A stretch of 64,000 nt of DNA from Dicaeum eximium (Eukaryota; Chordata; Aves; Passeriformes; Dicaeidae): the NCBI GenBank assembly GCA_013396995.1, contig VWZP01007349.1, positions 79,441-143,440 of the forward strand. The letters are read 5' to 3'. The position numbers and the translations under genes were made by a program. Shown in pieces: positions 34,686-48,100 of the stretch (within the stretch, counting starts at the first letter, position 1; each line of letters starts with the position of its first letter). The notes beneath the pieces were generated by a model, which saw only the letters and a program-made list of their open reading frames with translations, had not been told where the DNA came from and ran no database searches.

Positions 34686-35175
34686 TCTACCCTCTTTTAG
34701 TTTAAAACCATTATTCCATGTCCTGCCTCGGTAAAAGGTGTCTGTTTTTCTTATAAGCCCCCATTAAGTATTGCAAAGCTGTAGCAAGGTGTCCCTGGAG
34801 CCGCCTCCTCTCCCAGCTGAACACCCCCAGCTCTCCCAGCTGTCTCCGCAGCAGACGGGCTCCAGCCTCCGGACCATCCCCGTGGCCTCCTCCAGACTCC
34901 CACCAGCCACCCCACATCCTCCTGCCGTTGGTCCCCAGAGCTGGAGGCACTCTCACCGGGGTAGAGAAGGGGAGGATCACTTCCCTAGACCCGGACCCAG
35001 ACCCGATGGATTTTCTGGGCTGCCAGCACACACGGCTGGCTCACGTCCAGTGTTTCATCCACTGGTATCCCCAGTCTTGGCAGGACTGCTCTCAATCTCT
35101 CCATCCCCAGCCTCCACAGATACTGGTGGTTGTCCCACTCCAGGTTCTGTGGCTCCTTAATGAAGGCAAAATATG
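34686..35175 (-). mobile_element. CR1 LINE 3' region, antisense
   Basis: Contains CCATTATTCCATGTCCTG, CCCATTAAGTATTGCAAAGC, GGCTGAACACCCCCAGCTCTCCCAG-like blocks and CCAGTCTTGG..., matching the antisense CR1 3' region of a distinct subfamily (TAAAAGGTGTCTGTTTTTC). Confidence 0.75.
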
Positions 35176-35289
35176 ATCTTAAGCAACTGAACATCCTCCA
35201 TTCATCCTGGATCTGACAAACCTGAAAAGGTGTTCAAAGTAAAATCACATGAGCAGGGAGCACAACACTAGAGGAATTAGAAAAATCTG

Positions 35290-35575
35290 TGCTGTTTTTT
35301 AATCTGAGCAGAGAGGTTCACATGACATTAAGAAGCATTTCTTTAACAGAAAGGCTGGTCAAACACTGTAAGACTTTCTAGAGAGATGGTCAATGACCCA
35401 GGCCTGTCGGTGTTTAAGAGGCATTTGGACATTGCCCTTAATGCCTTAAAGCTTTAACTTTTGGTCAGCCCTGAAGTAGTCAAGCAATTGGACTAGATGA
35501 TCCTTGCAGATCCCTTCCAAGTGGAACTACTCTATTCTAATACAGAATAAGATTAATATCTCCTGGTTTCATTAC
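35290..35575 (+). mobile_element. CR1-related 3' end with TCTATTCTA tail
   Basis: A sense-strand tail TTGGACTAGATGATCCTTGCAGATCCCTTCCAAG followed by CTATTCTAATACAG, preceded by CCTGTCGGTGTTTAAGAGGC. This is a separate CR1 type from the neighbouring antisense copy. Confidence 0.75.
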
Positions 35576-38500
35576 TGTCAAAGGTGAAAGACTCATCTTA
35601 GCACTTTCCCAGGTCTGTTCCATCCTGTGTCCAGATCTGCCCTTAGAAAGGCGACACATTCAACATCACTCACCTCAGAAACTGTGGGACCTGCATGGCT
35701 TCAGCAGCCTCTGTCACAGCCACGGGACAGAATGAACAATATGCAGCTTTTAGAACTCCATGTTTCTGAGAAACATTATCCTTTACCTATGTTACACACA
35801 ACTGCAGATCTTCTGTTTTGTTTGTACGATTGATCATTTCTCAAATAAAGAAGCATAACATAAGGGTTAATGGTTGTTTACAGAAAATTAGCACATCTCA
35901 CAGCACTTACTTTGTGCCTGAATGATTTTATGCATCACAGGTTTTATGTTCACTCTTGCTTTAGCCTGTAGCCTTGGAGACTGAGATACAGAGCCCACTA
36001 TGCTGCAAGGTCACTACTTGTCGTACAAACACCACCTATAAACTTCATCTTCTCTTCTAGAGCAAACAATTAGTCACATAAATCCTTTGAAATTCTGCAC
36101 TTGAAATCCTCATAGTGTGTTATTTGAGATTACAATAACAAAACAGGTGAGAAATTTCTGCATTAGTGATGGGGAGAAGAAAGGGAAGAATGAAACAAGG
36201 CAAAGAGAAAGAAGAGGTTATTTCCTGTTCCTTTCCTGTGGGAGGAAGCAGAGAGCTCTTACAAAAAAACAACTGAACACAGGTTTGAGAAATTACCAAA
36301 ACAGGTCAAATTCACCTGAAATGAAGCACAAGGAAATAAGCCAAACTTTGAACTTTCCCATTTTAAATGAGGAAGATGGCAAAATGAAAGTGGGAGGAAC
36401 CAGTGCAGGAGGTGAAGGAGATCCTAAAGTCTTTAAAGGCTGAGGATTTTCAGGGTTTAGATTGTAATAGAAGAGAAGGAGTAAATTAACCAAGGGTAGA
36501 TAACTTCAGAGCATGAAGAGAATTAGTCAGTGAGAAGTGTGAGCCATGGCTGAGCAGAAAAAGAGAAAGAGACAGAAACTGAAAAAAGAAAGGCTGGCAA
36601 GGTGGATCTGGTGACAGCAACAGTAAAAAGCTGAACACAGCGCTGCTCTGAAGAGAAGATGAAAGGAAGCAGGGTAGAGGGAAAGGCAGCAATGGAAAAG
36701 CAGCAGTGCAGCATTCCCCTAGCACCTGACTCAGTTCAAACAACGTAAGTTATACATTTAGACCTGAGAAATGTCAAATAAAGGCACTGAAGCCACTAAA
36801 GGACTCAGGACGTAGACAGGGAGACATGAAGGTGCCAGAGACAGATCCATTTCTTACAAAGTGCATTTCAGAGACAGCAGGAAAAAGCAAGGGGGTATTA
36901 AAATCAGCAACGTGACCAGTTGAATAAGCAGAAGAGATGGAAGGAAATATTAATGAAATTAAGGGGGACAGAAGGAAGCAGCAGCTCTTGCAGATGCATG
37001 CATAATTTAAATTTATACTTACCATGGGAAAACAAAAACAAGGCAGAGAAAGTATCTATAAAAGGCAATAGGAACCACTAACAGATAAGGGTAACAAGAT
37101 GGAGAAATAGCATCAGCAAGACGGGAGGAATAAAAAAAGTAAGAATGGCACATAAACAAGAACCCTTCCTCAAAGCATTTGAAAAATACTAAGCAGACAA
37201 TTGTCATAGTAGGACCCCAGGGTGTAGGACAGTACCAGAGGAAAAATGCATGATTGCAGGGGAAGGCATAAAAATTAAGATTAAACAGAATTTCAAGAAT
37301 GTGTTCCTGGGTTTGTTAAACTATGGGAGAGGGCAGGAAAAATACTAGAAGTTATAACTGTATTAACAGCCCACAAAGCTACAAATTTATGAAAAATGTA
37401 TAAAAACCAAAAATCTTTAGGCATCACTCCAGCAAGGACCCTTTCCCACAGGATAAGAATGTGCTCCATTCCTGCAGTCCCCCTTCCTGTGACAGACTGG
37501 ATCAGGGCTGCACTGTTTATCAACCCCTGCAACTGCCAGCAAATTGTCTGCTCTGCACTGGTGGCAGAAAATTAAAACCTTCCTTGGTGCTGCTTTCTCC
37601 TCTCAGAATAGAAAGTGCCTTCCTCCCCATTATGAAACCCATTCCCAGCCCAAACAAAGGCTGGAAGTTTCTGGCAACTACAGATCTCACCACAAGAAAG
37701 CAGGGGCCAGCACAATTTATATTGTTTCCTCCCTTGCCATCCATGTGTGGGGCCCCAAAGTGATGACATTGCGGCTCAGATGCTATTAGGCCAAATTCAT
37801 AGATCAGGGACTCCCTGGAGACTGAGTAGATGTCTGTGTCAGGTTAGGAGATCCTGGAAGCAGACATAATAGCAGGATGAAACTGAGATAATGAACTGTT
37901 GTAGCACTGGGAGTCAGAACACTGAAGAAGGACTTTCCCTTTGCTAGTCCTGTTCACCTATGTCTCCTGGGAATAAAGTGGTATGTGGGATTCTGGTTTA
38001 AACATCATGTGGATGGGGAATTCTAATTTGGGTAAAGCAGCACCACATCTGCTGACAAACATTACAATACTGGTGATCCTTGAAACATCAGGAAATTGGT
38101 AAGAAATAATGTCATCTGCCAGCAGAGTAGATGCATCATGTAGCTGGGAGCTTGACAAAATCTGCTCACAGTCCAAATACGGACTGAATTTTGTTTTCTG
38201 AAAATCTTGTTGTAGATCCATACTAGTCAATTTTACAACCATTTTACAACTGAAAAGACTTTGTGCCCTCAACCTCTGAATACAGGGGAGACCTCAAATC
38301 ACAAATCCTTTCAACTCGTAACCAAGAGGGGCTTGAAATGCTGATCCCAGAACACTGACTTTCTTGCCAGTAATCATTTTTAATGAAACATAAGTAATGC
38401 CAATCCTTCTTGCCGTTGAACTAGATGATTATTGGTCTCTTTCAACTGTTCTATTCTACTTTTTCATATATGCTTCCAAAGACCTTTTGGTCTAGCTGTT

Positions 38501-38679
38501 TCAATAAAGTGGTTAACTCACATTTTGAGATTGTAACTTATTTAAAGCAAAGTACACTAATTTGTGGATTGCAAGATGTGTAGAGACACACGGCATGTGC
38601 AACACCCATGGCATCTCACATAGCTCAGACTACCACGGTTCCTCTAGAACTCCCAGTAAAAATCCTGAAGAGCAATAGC
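35576..38679. other. Intergenic DNA upstream of LCMT2, no gene seen
   Basis: AT-rich, with purine-rich stretches on the plus strand at 36.1-37.1 kb that yield spurious antisense frames rich in Ser, Phe and Leu. No exon or identifiable repeat. Confidence 0.4.
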
Positions 38680-38861
38680 AATGCTCGGGCCCTGCCCGTC
38701 TGTGCTCAGCACAGCCAGCCTGGGTCCCCAGCACAGCCTGCAGTCCCCAGCGCCATCGCCGCCCTGACTGCAGCACAGGGGCACAGCCCGGGCCCAGCTG
38801 CCGCGGGTCCTGCTGCCCGGAGCCCTGCGCCCTGCAGCCCGCTAACCGCGCCGGGGCCCGG

Positions 38862-38998
38862 GGCGTTCGGTGCCCGGTGTCCGCTGCCCGGTGCGTTCGG
38901 TGCCCGCTGCCCGGTGCGCTCGGTGCCCGGTGCGTTCGGTGCCCGCTGCCCGGTGCCCGGTGCGTTCGGTGCCCGCTGCCTGCTACCCGGTGCCCGCC
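38862..38998 (+). repeat. GC-rich minisatellite upstream of LCMT2
   Basis: Imperfect tandem copies of a roughly 16-24 bp word (GTGCCCG.TGC..TTCG) rich in CpG. It creates open frames on both strands that are not genes. It lies about 130-260 bp before the LCMT2 start and may vary in copy number. Confidence 0.65.
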
Positions 38999-39125
38999 GC
39001 CCGCTGCCGCCCGGGCCGTTCCGCCGCCCGAGGCTCCCGCCCTGGTGGGAGGCACGGGCAGTGCCGGGACAGGCCGCGAGGGGACGCGCTGCGCTCTCGC
39101 TTCCGGTCGGCGCGGCGTGCGCAGG

Positions 39126-42100
39126 ATGGAACGTAGGCGTCCCGGCGCCGTGAGTGACCCCCCTGGGCCGCGAGCGACCCCCGGGCCGTGAGCGATCCCG
39201 CGGGCCGCGAGCGACCTCCGGGCCGTGAGCGATCCCGCGGGCCGCGAGCGACCTCCGGGCCGTGAGCGACCGCGGGGGCCCGCTGCCGCGGGGAACGGCC
39301 CGGGGAGTCTCGGCCCGGCCGCTTCGGAGAGCGAGGGGAAGCGGAGGCTGGGACTGAGAGGGATTCAGCGGCGGCGGGCTACGCCGTGCCCTCCGCTCCG
39401 AGTCCTCTTGGGGCTGCCCGGCCCCGCCGTCCCGCGCCGGTGGCCCGTGCGTTCCTCGCGTCGCGATGTTGGTCGGAAGCGGCAGCGCCGTGTCATCGTC
39501 CCGGCAGGTCCAGGGCACCGGCGGCAGCAGCGCCGTCAGCAAGTGCTCGGCGGCAGCGCGGGGCTACATCCAGGACCGGTTCCTGCGGCTTCTGGCGGGG
39601 CGGCGGCGGCGGCGAGCGCCCCTTATCCACCGGTGAGGAGCGAGTGCTTCGCAGGGCCTTCAGCTGCTCCGGCTGTGAGCCCCGGGGCCCGCGGGGCAGG
39701 GGAGGGGATCTCGGCGTCTCGGCATGCGGGGAATGACAGGAGTGACAGCACCGGGGGAGGAATGGCTTTAAGTTGCAAGAGAGTTTAGGTTGCATATTAA
39801 GAAGGAGATCTTCCCTGTGAGGGTGGGCAGGCCCTAGCTGTCCGGCTGCCCAGAGCAGCTGTGGCTGTCCCTGCATCCCTGGCAGTGTCCAAGGCCAGGC
39901 TGGATGGGACTTGGAGCAACCTGGGGTGGTGGAAGGTGTCCCTGCCCGTGGCAGACGGGTGGAACGAGAGGAGCTGAAGGTCCCTTCGCCACAAACCCCC
40001 GTGCTTGGAGCCCTCAGTTGGGCAAGGCACTGCTTCTCAAACACATTTTAAGGAAAGTACTCAGAGTGGCAGAGTGGAACGTGCAGTGCACCGTCTCGCA
40101 GTAGTGTGACCTTGTTAGACTGTGAGTATAATGTTACATGGCTTCTGGACCAAAACTGAATGGTTTGAGTGAGTAAAATATGCCACCAGACTGGTTCCTA
40201 ACTCCATTGTTCAATGCTGCTGAAAACTTCGTAATATTTGAAAACATGCTAATTAATGTAATAACATCAATAGTTTTCTCATTAATTCCCCAGAATGTTA
40301 CCATTTCTGTAAGGTATTTGGTAGCTCTGGGAAGCAACATCTTGAGTCAGTGGTGTCTGACCAGGAAGACTTCTCCAGAGCTTTGTAAGACACAAGAATG
40401 TTTTAATGTGTGTTTGCAGAGGGCTCTAGGCTGATGATGTTATGGAGTTTACATAATTCGAGGTGAATAGTTTAATGCAATCCAAATCACTGTGAGTTGC
40501 CAAAGGAGTTTTGTTCAGGGGAAAATCAAACAGTGGTCTTCACACTGAAGCTTGCAGGCCTATGAAGATGGGTGTGGCTCATCAGGAAACCTGCATTGAC
40601 TTGTCATACAACATTGGCGTGCCAAGCTGAAATTCACAGGAAGGGTTCTATATTGCATTTGTCAACAATATTGGGACATCTTAGACTGTGCGGTCCCTGT
40701 GAGGTGTGAAGATGATAACATGCTTGTTAAAGGGGTGATAAGAACTGGAATATAGCCAGGTGGATCTAGGATGAAACTAACTAAAAGAAAATGCCAAGAA
40801 ACAAGAGGCATCAGTCCATGCCAGATTAGGGAAATGGTAAGTGCTTTCTAGGAGTTGGTCTGCCTTGGTTAAAAACCAGAGAACAGAATTCCTCTCCTGA
40901 CTTTGCTTTTCCTCCCTTTTTTGTTCCTTTCTCACTACATTAGCACACACTCATTCATTTTGTTGTTACAGCATATGGTTTGGGGCAGGAGCTCAGGTAT
41001 CAGCCATCTGCATTGCCAGGGAGCATAATCACTGTCTGGATTCATACGTTTTCATTCAGCAAATATTTAATTATGCAAAACAGAGCACATCCAGCTGGGA
41101 TATCTGCACGTTTTCTCTGGGTTATCTGTTGTCTTGATGGTTAATATGCACGCTGATTGCAGGAGATCTGTATTTATTAGCAAGCCCAAGAGATAACAAA
41201 ATCATCTCCCAGTGCAGGTTTGTAAACAGGGAATTATGGGGTAGAAGCTTAGAGAAAAAAAAAATTATTTTTTAAAAATTGAAGTTGCCAGTGCTAGAGA
41301 AATCAGGTTCCTGGGCAGTGATTACAACTGAATTTGTTCCTACAGGGGTTATTACATCCGTGCTCGTGCTGTAGATCACTGTGTTCAGGACTTCCTGCTG
41401 AAGACACAAAACCTACCCAGGACACAGGTACATTTTCTCTGGGGCTGCTGGCATCTCTCACTAAATGTGTGTAAAGTCTTTCTGGCATCTAGGCAGTGAC
41501 TCGTTAGTGTGTGTTGGGATCCTTTCCCATCAGAGCACAGAAATCTGACTGGCAGTACTGTGACTGCCCGTGTGTCACTTTGGCAGAAGTATCTGGGTGG
41601 GGGCAATATCCACACAAAATTCTTCTGCCACTTGCAGGTTGCCTGATTTTGTCACTCTACAGGTGATACTTAATATTTTTCACACCTAGGTGCTCAAGAT
41701 GCTGCTAGGGTTGAGTATAACTTTTTCTGATACTTTCTCTGCAGATTCTATCTTTAGGTGCTGGCTTTGATTCCTTATACTTCCGTTTGAAGGATATGGG
41801 TCTTCTGCATCACACTGTGGTATATGAGGTAGATTTCCCAAATGTGGCATGCCAAAAAGCTGCATTGATCAAAGGAATGAAAGAGTTGTCAGCGCTGGTG
41901 GGAGACACTGGAGGGGAAGGATTAGGTATGGCATTCATGGAAGATTTTTTTTGTACAAGATGTTTAGAAAGAATAAATACAGCTTCAGCCTTCAAAAAGC
42001 AAGAGATTCTAGTAGGGGAACTACGAAATTGTAGATGGAAAGGATGTTTGTTTTATGAAAAACATTGAAACAAATAATTTGTAAGCATTGGGAGATAACA

Positions 42101-45100
42101 AGAAGCCAGGATGAATTTGGCAGGAGCTGATTATATCAAACCAAGGTCTTAGTTTTTTCTGTTGCAATTTCTGAAAGGGTGTGTCCAGCTTTGAGCATAC
42201 TGGTCCAAAAACAGTGGCAAACTGTAGCATGTCCAGTGGGAGGTTATGAGGATGATGAAGTGATGGAGCAGCTGGTGTAGGAGGGGAGACTGAGAGAGCT
42301 AGTTTTATTCAGTTTTGTTGTATGGGGAGGAGTTTGGGAGGGAGGTGAGTCTTACTCTTCAGCTTACCTATTGGGAGAGGCTAGAAAAGACAGAGCCATG
42401 CTTCTCTTGGAGGCATAAAGCAGATAGTCAAGGGACAGTTGAAAGTGGAAAAAAAAAAAAAGGAAATTCCAGTGATGTATAATGAAAATGTCGGGGGAAG
42501 ATTGCACCACATGAGTAGTTAAAAATGGGAACAGATTGCCTAGAAAGGTAATGGAATCTCCAGCCTTGGAGACCAAAACTACTACAGAGATAGAGCTTGA
42601 CTGCACAAAGCTTTGAGCAACATGACAAAGATAATTACCATGAGGAAGTATTTGGACAAGATGACTTTTAAAAGTCCCTTTCACCCTAAATTATACCATT
42701 ATTTAAGGGCTTGATGGGTAAGAGAAGTTTGGCTCTTAAGTGTCTTGACTGTAATAAAACATTAGTTGTTATGTCTTCTGACTTTTTTGCCCTCCAAGGG
42801 AGGAGAAAATGAGCCTTGTGAAACTACTGCAGAATATTGTGCCAGCTGAGTGCTAAGGGGCAAAAGGAAGAATGTAAAGTATGTGGATGACTAGAAGTTT
42901 CTCCTGCATTTGTTTTCCTCCAGCATTTCCAGTAATGGTCTAGATGTTATGTTGTAGAAGATGAAATGCCATAAGCCTGCAGGAAACATGGCGACTTGAA
43001 ATAAGATGAGTGAGTGTAGGAGTTTGACAAAGTACACGAATGGTCTGGAAAACATGGGATGAAATGTAGTAGGGACATATGTAAGCTGCTGTATTTAGAT
43101 GGTATTAATCAATTTAAATACAGATGGAAGACAGCTGTAGAGTGTGAGTTCCTGCTCCCAGGTCTTAGTGAATAGCTCTTCCATGAGCTTGTTAATTTTC
43201 TTCCTGCATCCATGCACATTTTTAATATTGGCGGAGTCCTGTGGCAAGGAACTCTGTCCATACCGAGAATCTTCAGGTACTTAAAGGAAGGTCTCAGATA
43301 GTTAGAAATACCCTATTGTCTGTGTCCAGAGGTCAGCAAAGTATGGATGGACAGGTTAGAAGAAATTAGAACAGAACACTCTGATGGACTTCTGAAAAAA
43401 CCCGCATACACTTCTGGAGGCAAAATGGCCTGAGAACAGTGTAGGTTAACTGTCCTCAGGACAGATACAGTTGTTGGGTTGCAGAGACAGAGTAGGTGAT
43501 TTCTAAAGGTCCTTTACAGTTTGCTTTGTTTTGATGTGGTTTTGCCTGAAAAGGTTAAAAACAGGCCATAACTTACCATATTCTGATGGGATACAGAGGT
43601 ATGATAATGCTTGCAGATTATAAATTGGAACTTATTTCTAAGGATGGTGATCTGTGAGTCAGGTTCTGGTGTTTGCCAGGTCCTGGCCTGCAGTTTCAGG
43701 ACTCAGTGCCATTAAACAGAAATGAGATCTGTTTAACAAACAAAACAACCAAGCCTAGGAAACCTGAGAATGGTTTTCTGATTGTGAGGGGAACCATTGA
43801 AATTCTATCAAAGCAATGGTGCTTTCTTAGCCTAAAGTGAAAGGTGTATAAATGAGAGCCCTTTAGATTTGATTTTGTATTACAGTGGTTCTAAAAAATT
43901 CTCTTAAAGTGAATATAGTAAAGTTTTGTTGTTACAGTAAGTGTAATAATTGTATGAGAAATCTGTAGGTGAAATTTGCATTAGGAATAATGGATCACAG
44001 TTAATGGATCACATGGCACTGTCCCTTCATGGGTCATGTTGTGATGGGGATTTTCTAGTACATGTTCCAGAGAAACATAGTTGATGGACATAGCCTTGTG
44101 AGCAATTGCCTGTGGGTTTGATTTTCATGTTTGTCTTTTTTTGTCTCAGTATTGCAGCAGCACCGTAGTGAGGTTGTCTCATTTTTATCCCCCAGGAGCC
44201 ATTACCTTTTCTGGAGATGATTATAAATTACTGGGAGTGGATTTATCAGAGCTGTCTGAGCTGGAGAGAACCCTGGAGGAAGCAGGACTGAACAATGAAA
44301 TCCCCACCCTCTTCATCGCAGAGGTGGTGCTCACCTACATGGAGAGCACCAGGTCAGCTGGGTTCTCCTCTCTTACCCAGTGGTTAAGGGAAAACAACAA
44401 GCTTCTTTCTGGGTACATCACCTTGGGCTCAGAGACCTGTTCTCTTGAAATTTAAACCTTGAGAATTCTGTGGCGTCCCAAATAGCTCCCTGCATCGTAA
44501 TTGTGATGATGTAATTGATGTCCACATGATATCCTAAAAGGAAGGAAAAAAAGAAGAAAAATCTCAAATGAGAAATTTTTAGGTTTTTGTTCTTCTCATC
44601 CCCTGAATTGTCTGTGCAGATGGGGAGGAGATGTTCAGCACAGCACACTCATTAGTGTACTGCCACTTGTCAGGATGCCTTAATTGCAGCTTTATGGTGT
44701 TGCAGAAAGATACACTGCATCTGTTGTATGATGAGTGGGCCCTCAATTTAATTTCTTACACGCAATCTCCCCGCAGGTCAGATGCCTTGATTCAGTGGGC
44801 AGCAGAGCATTTCCCTCAGGCATGCTTCCTGGTGTATGAGCAGGTGCAGCCAGAGGACCCCTTTGGGCACGTCATGCAGCAGCATTTCAGGCAGCTGAAC
44901 ACCGCCCTGCACTCACTGGCACGTTACCCTGACTGCGAGGCACAGCAGAGGCGCTTTCTGGGGAAGGTGAGCACCTGCAGATCTAGGGCATGCATGAAGC
45001 GTGATTGATCTGAGGATGATTGCACCACGGACGGCTTGGTCAGTTATGGGTTGAAGCAAACAGGGCTGAGGCTGAGGTACTCTCTTTTCTGGTAGCGTGA

Positions 45101-48100
45101 CTTGTCATTAGAAGGTGCTTCCAACTGGTTTGTCTCATATGGGATTAGTGGGTTCCTCTGAGACTTTTGATGTAACAAATTAAATTTTTAAGAACTTTAC
45201 AGATGAGAGATTTATTTTCACCAGTTTTCGGGATGCTCTTGCTTTAGCTAGACAGTCTTAGTGGCTTATGCAGGTGTTTAATTTACGGTCTTTGTTTTCC
45301 TGTGGGAATTGAGTTTCTGTCCTTCTGGAGGTGATAACTTCAAGGGATTTGTCTTTTAGGGCTGGACTGAGTGCAGTGTCATGGATATGAATGAGTTTTT
45401 CACCCGTTGTATTCCAGAAGATGAGCAGCAAAGAGTGCAGACTCTGGAGCCTTTTGATGAGTATGAGGTAACCGTCCATTATTCTGAAGATCAGGGACCC
45501 AGCTTTGATACCATAAGGTATTTGCAGTTTCTTACGGTTGCAATTCTGTACAGAGCTGCTGAGGCACAGGTGTTCATGGAGGCAGAAGGGACCTGGATCA
45601 GCTTAGTTAACACAGAGGCCATGGGGAGCTCCTGGTGAAGCAGCATGGGAAGAAGGCTCTCCTTGATCTTAGAAAAGCTACATGTTCCTTCCTTCTTGTG
45701 AGCAGTCTCTCAAGGAGACAGGCTTGTCATAGAAACTACCTGGTAGTATAAAAGAACTTATATGGGCTAAAAGTTGGCAGGGATTCAAGGGACAAATACT
45801 TTAGTGAAGGAGAAATCCATTAAGGATTACTGAATGCATAAATATACACCTAATGTGTTGTTCCTGACTGCAGTTGGTTGAGAGCATTCCTGGGGAAAGC
45901 AGATGCACTTGTCCTGTTCTCTTCCATTTCCATAGACTACGTTATTGTTTGTCATTGTTGGATACAGGTTACTAATTTGAGATATGTTTTGGTATGACTT
46001 GATACAGCAATTCCTGCATTAATGACTGAAATTCAACTATGACTGTTTTTTGCCGTTTTAATGTTAACTGCTGGTAAAGGTTCTGACTGTTTGAAGTATA
46101 GAAGTGACAATAAGTGCAAGATAGTGAGTAATTTTGAGCTAAATATCCTGTGGAATACTTACTAGAAGTTTCCCTTTTGATTTTAGGGTTTTCTATTTAT
46201 AATTCTAGAAATCTAATAACTGTAGTATGAAAAGAATTGAATGTGCTTGAATTTATTTTGCCAACATGCTAGGATGTGCTCTGCTATGTGAATGCAAAAG
46301 TGATGACTAAAAGGGATGGCAGATTTACTAAGTGGTTTAGTAATGTCTGCTAGAATTGTAGGTCAATGTTATTGCTCATACAGTGGGAAGGTAAAGACTT
46401 GGAATTGTTTTCCTTACAAAGGAGGTTAATGTCACGAATCTGAGCTGGAAACGTGCACAAAAATTGTGATAACAGAGAGCTCTCGAATTAGCCTTTGAGA
46501 GAAAGATTAAGTAAGATCCAGGTCTTATTGTAAACAAGCTTGGTCAAATTAGGTAAGAAATGTAAAATAGACACCCCGTGTGGAGGGAGACTATTTTTAG
46601 AATAATTTTCTTAGGGACTAATAGTGAGTTCTTCCATTTTCAGTATTTACATTAATTTTTGGATATCACTTTTTGAAAGATGTTTTTTACTTCTAATATG
46701 GGTTGGGGCAACGAAGCTGATAACATGAGTTCTTGTGCCTTTTAAATGAATGTTTATGCTTGCTAGTCACATAGTTGGCCGAATATATTCCACCCCACAG
46801 GAATGAACACACTCACTTCCCTGATGTCCCTATACGCCAGACTGAACTCTTAATTGCTACTGGCTTCTTGTACATTCCTTTTGCTTATGCTTCTGCCTCA
46901 GAATGTTTCTAAGGCCAGACTGAAAATGATGTATTACTGTTCAGCACAGACCATGTTGCACCTTTTAACATTTGTGATTTGGAATCACTTATATTTCATA
47001 AACTTTAAGAATCTTTAATCCCCCTGGTATAAAGACCTCACTCTTTCTTACGATCAGAACTCACAGGCATAAAGGGAAGCTGATTCCAAAAAGAAAAACT
47101 TTTCCCACGCAACATATAATTAAGCTATGGGATGCATGTTGGGCACGTTGAAAGTTTATGTGAGTTCAGAGAGCAACTGGGTAGGTTCATGGATGAAAAA
47201 TCCATCAAGGATTGTTCAATACAAAGACACAGCTTCTTGCTTACAAGATCCCTGGGCTGTAAATTTTTGAAAGTTGGAGTGAGAGAGATATTTACCCAGT
47301 TCTTTCTCCAATTCAGCTTTACCCCTCTGATTTTGACCATTGATGGAGACAGTGCTAGGCTGGGTTGGTATTTGATTTGGTCACCCTGGCTGTTCTGAGG
47401 TCCTTACCTAAGGTGAGGTTTGCTCTAAGATTTTGAAGGGGATTGTTTTTTGTTTGGTTCTTCCTTTATTGGTTTGTTTGTTTGTTTATTTGTTTTTACT
47501 TTGGGCTTGCTGCAGGAATGGCATCTAAAATGTTCTCATTACTTTGTGTTGGCTGCATCAAAGGGGATGGAACCTGCCTGGACTCCGTTGTTACCCAGTG
47601 TGACAGGTACACACCAAGTAGTTTTCACATTATTCTTTTATCTCATATAGGCGTCTCCGAGAGGTTTTAGGAGACATTGAAATCCTGGAAGAGGCAGATT
47701 GGATGCTGCTGTCTGGTAGCTTTCTCCACTCCTCCACAATAGTTCTGCTGTCCAAATCAAGATCAGGGCTGTGGCCTAATGCTACTGGTTCTGATCAGTT
47801 CCGTTCTTTCAGTTTATTGAACCTCTCAGTCCGATCCGCTCGTAATTTGTTCATACATGAGCCTCTCCAATGCATGGCTGCAATGCCAGCCTACCCTGCT
47901 CCTCCTCCTGTTTTTGGGATCTCCCTTTCATTTATTCCTGGTTGTCTCTACATACGGCTCTCTGAACCATTCTCTCTTTCCAGCTCCCAGAAGGTTGTTC
48001 TGTTTTCTTTACTGCCCTGTCCAGCAGAGCACTCAGGAGCCTGACTTGAAGCTGTGCTTTGCTTCGTTATGACTTGTGGGTGCAATTGTACCTGCCCATT

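Larger units (their letters stand above)
38680..39720 (+). promoter_or_regulatory. LCMT2: CpG island and promoter of LCMT2
   Basis: GC-rich, CpG-dense DNA covers exons 1 and 2 and about 450 bp upstream. An ETS-type CTTCCGG (39100-39106) lies 20 bp before the ATG, and GCGTGCGCA close to it resembles an NRF1 half-site; both are typical of housekeeping promoters. No TATA box is seen. The upstream half contains imperfect repeats of a GTGCCCGGTGCGTTCG-like word. Confidence 0.75.

Noticed and set aside
39466..39507. ATG 39466 as LCMT2 start
   Set aside because: The 14 residues it adds do not resemble the family; the micro-exon start gives a better match and a stronger Kozak context.
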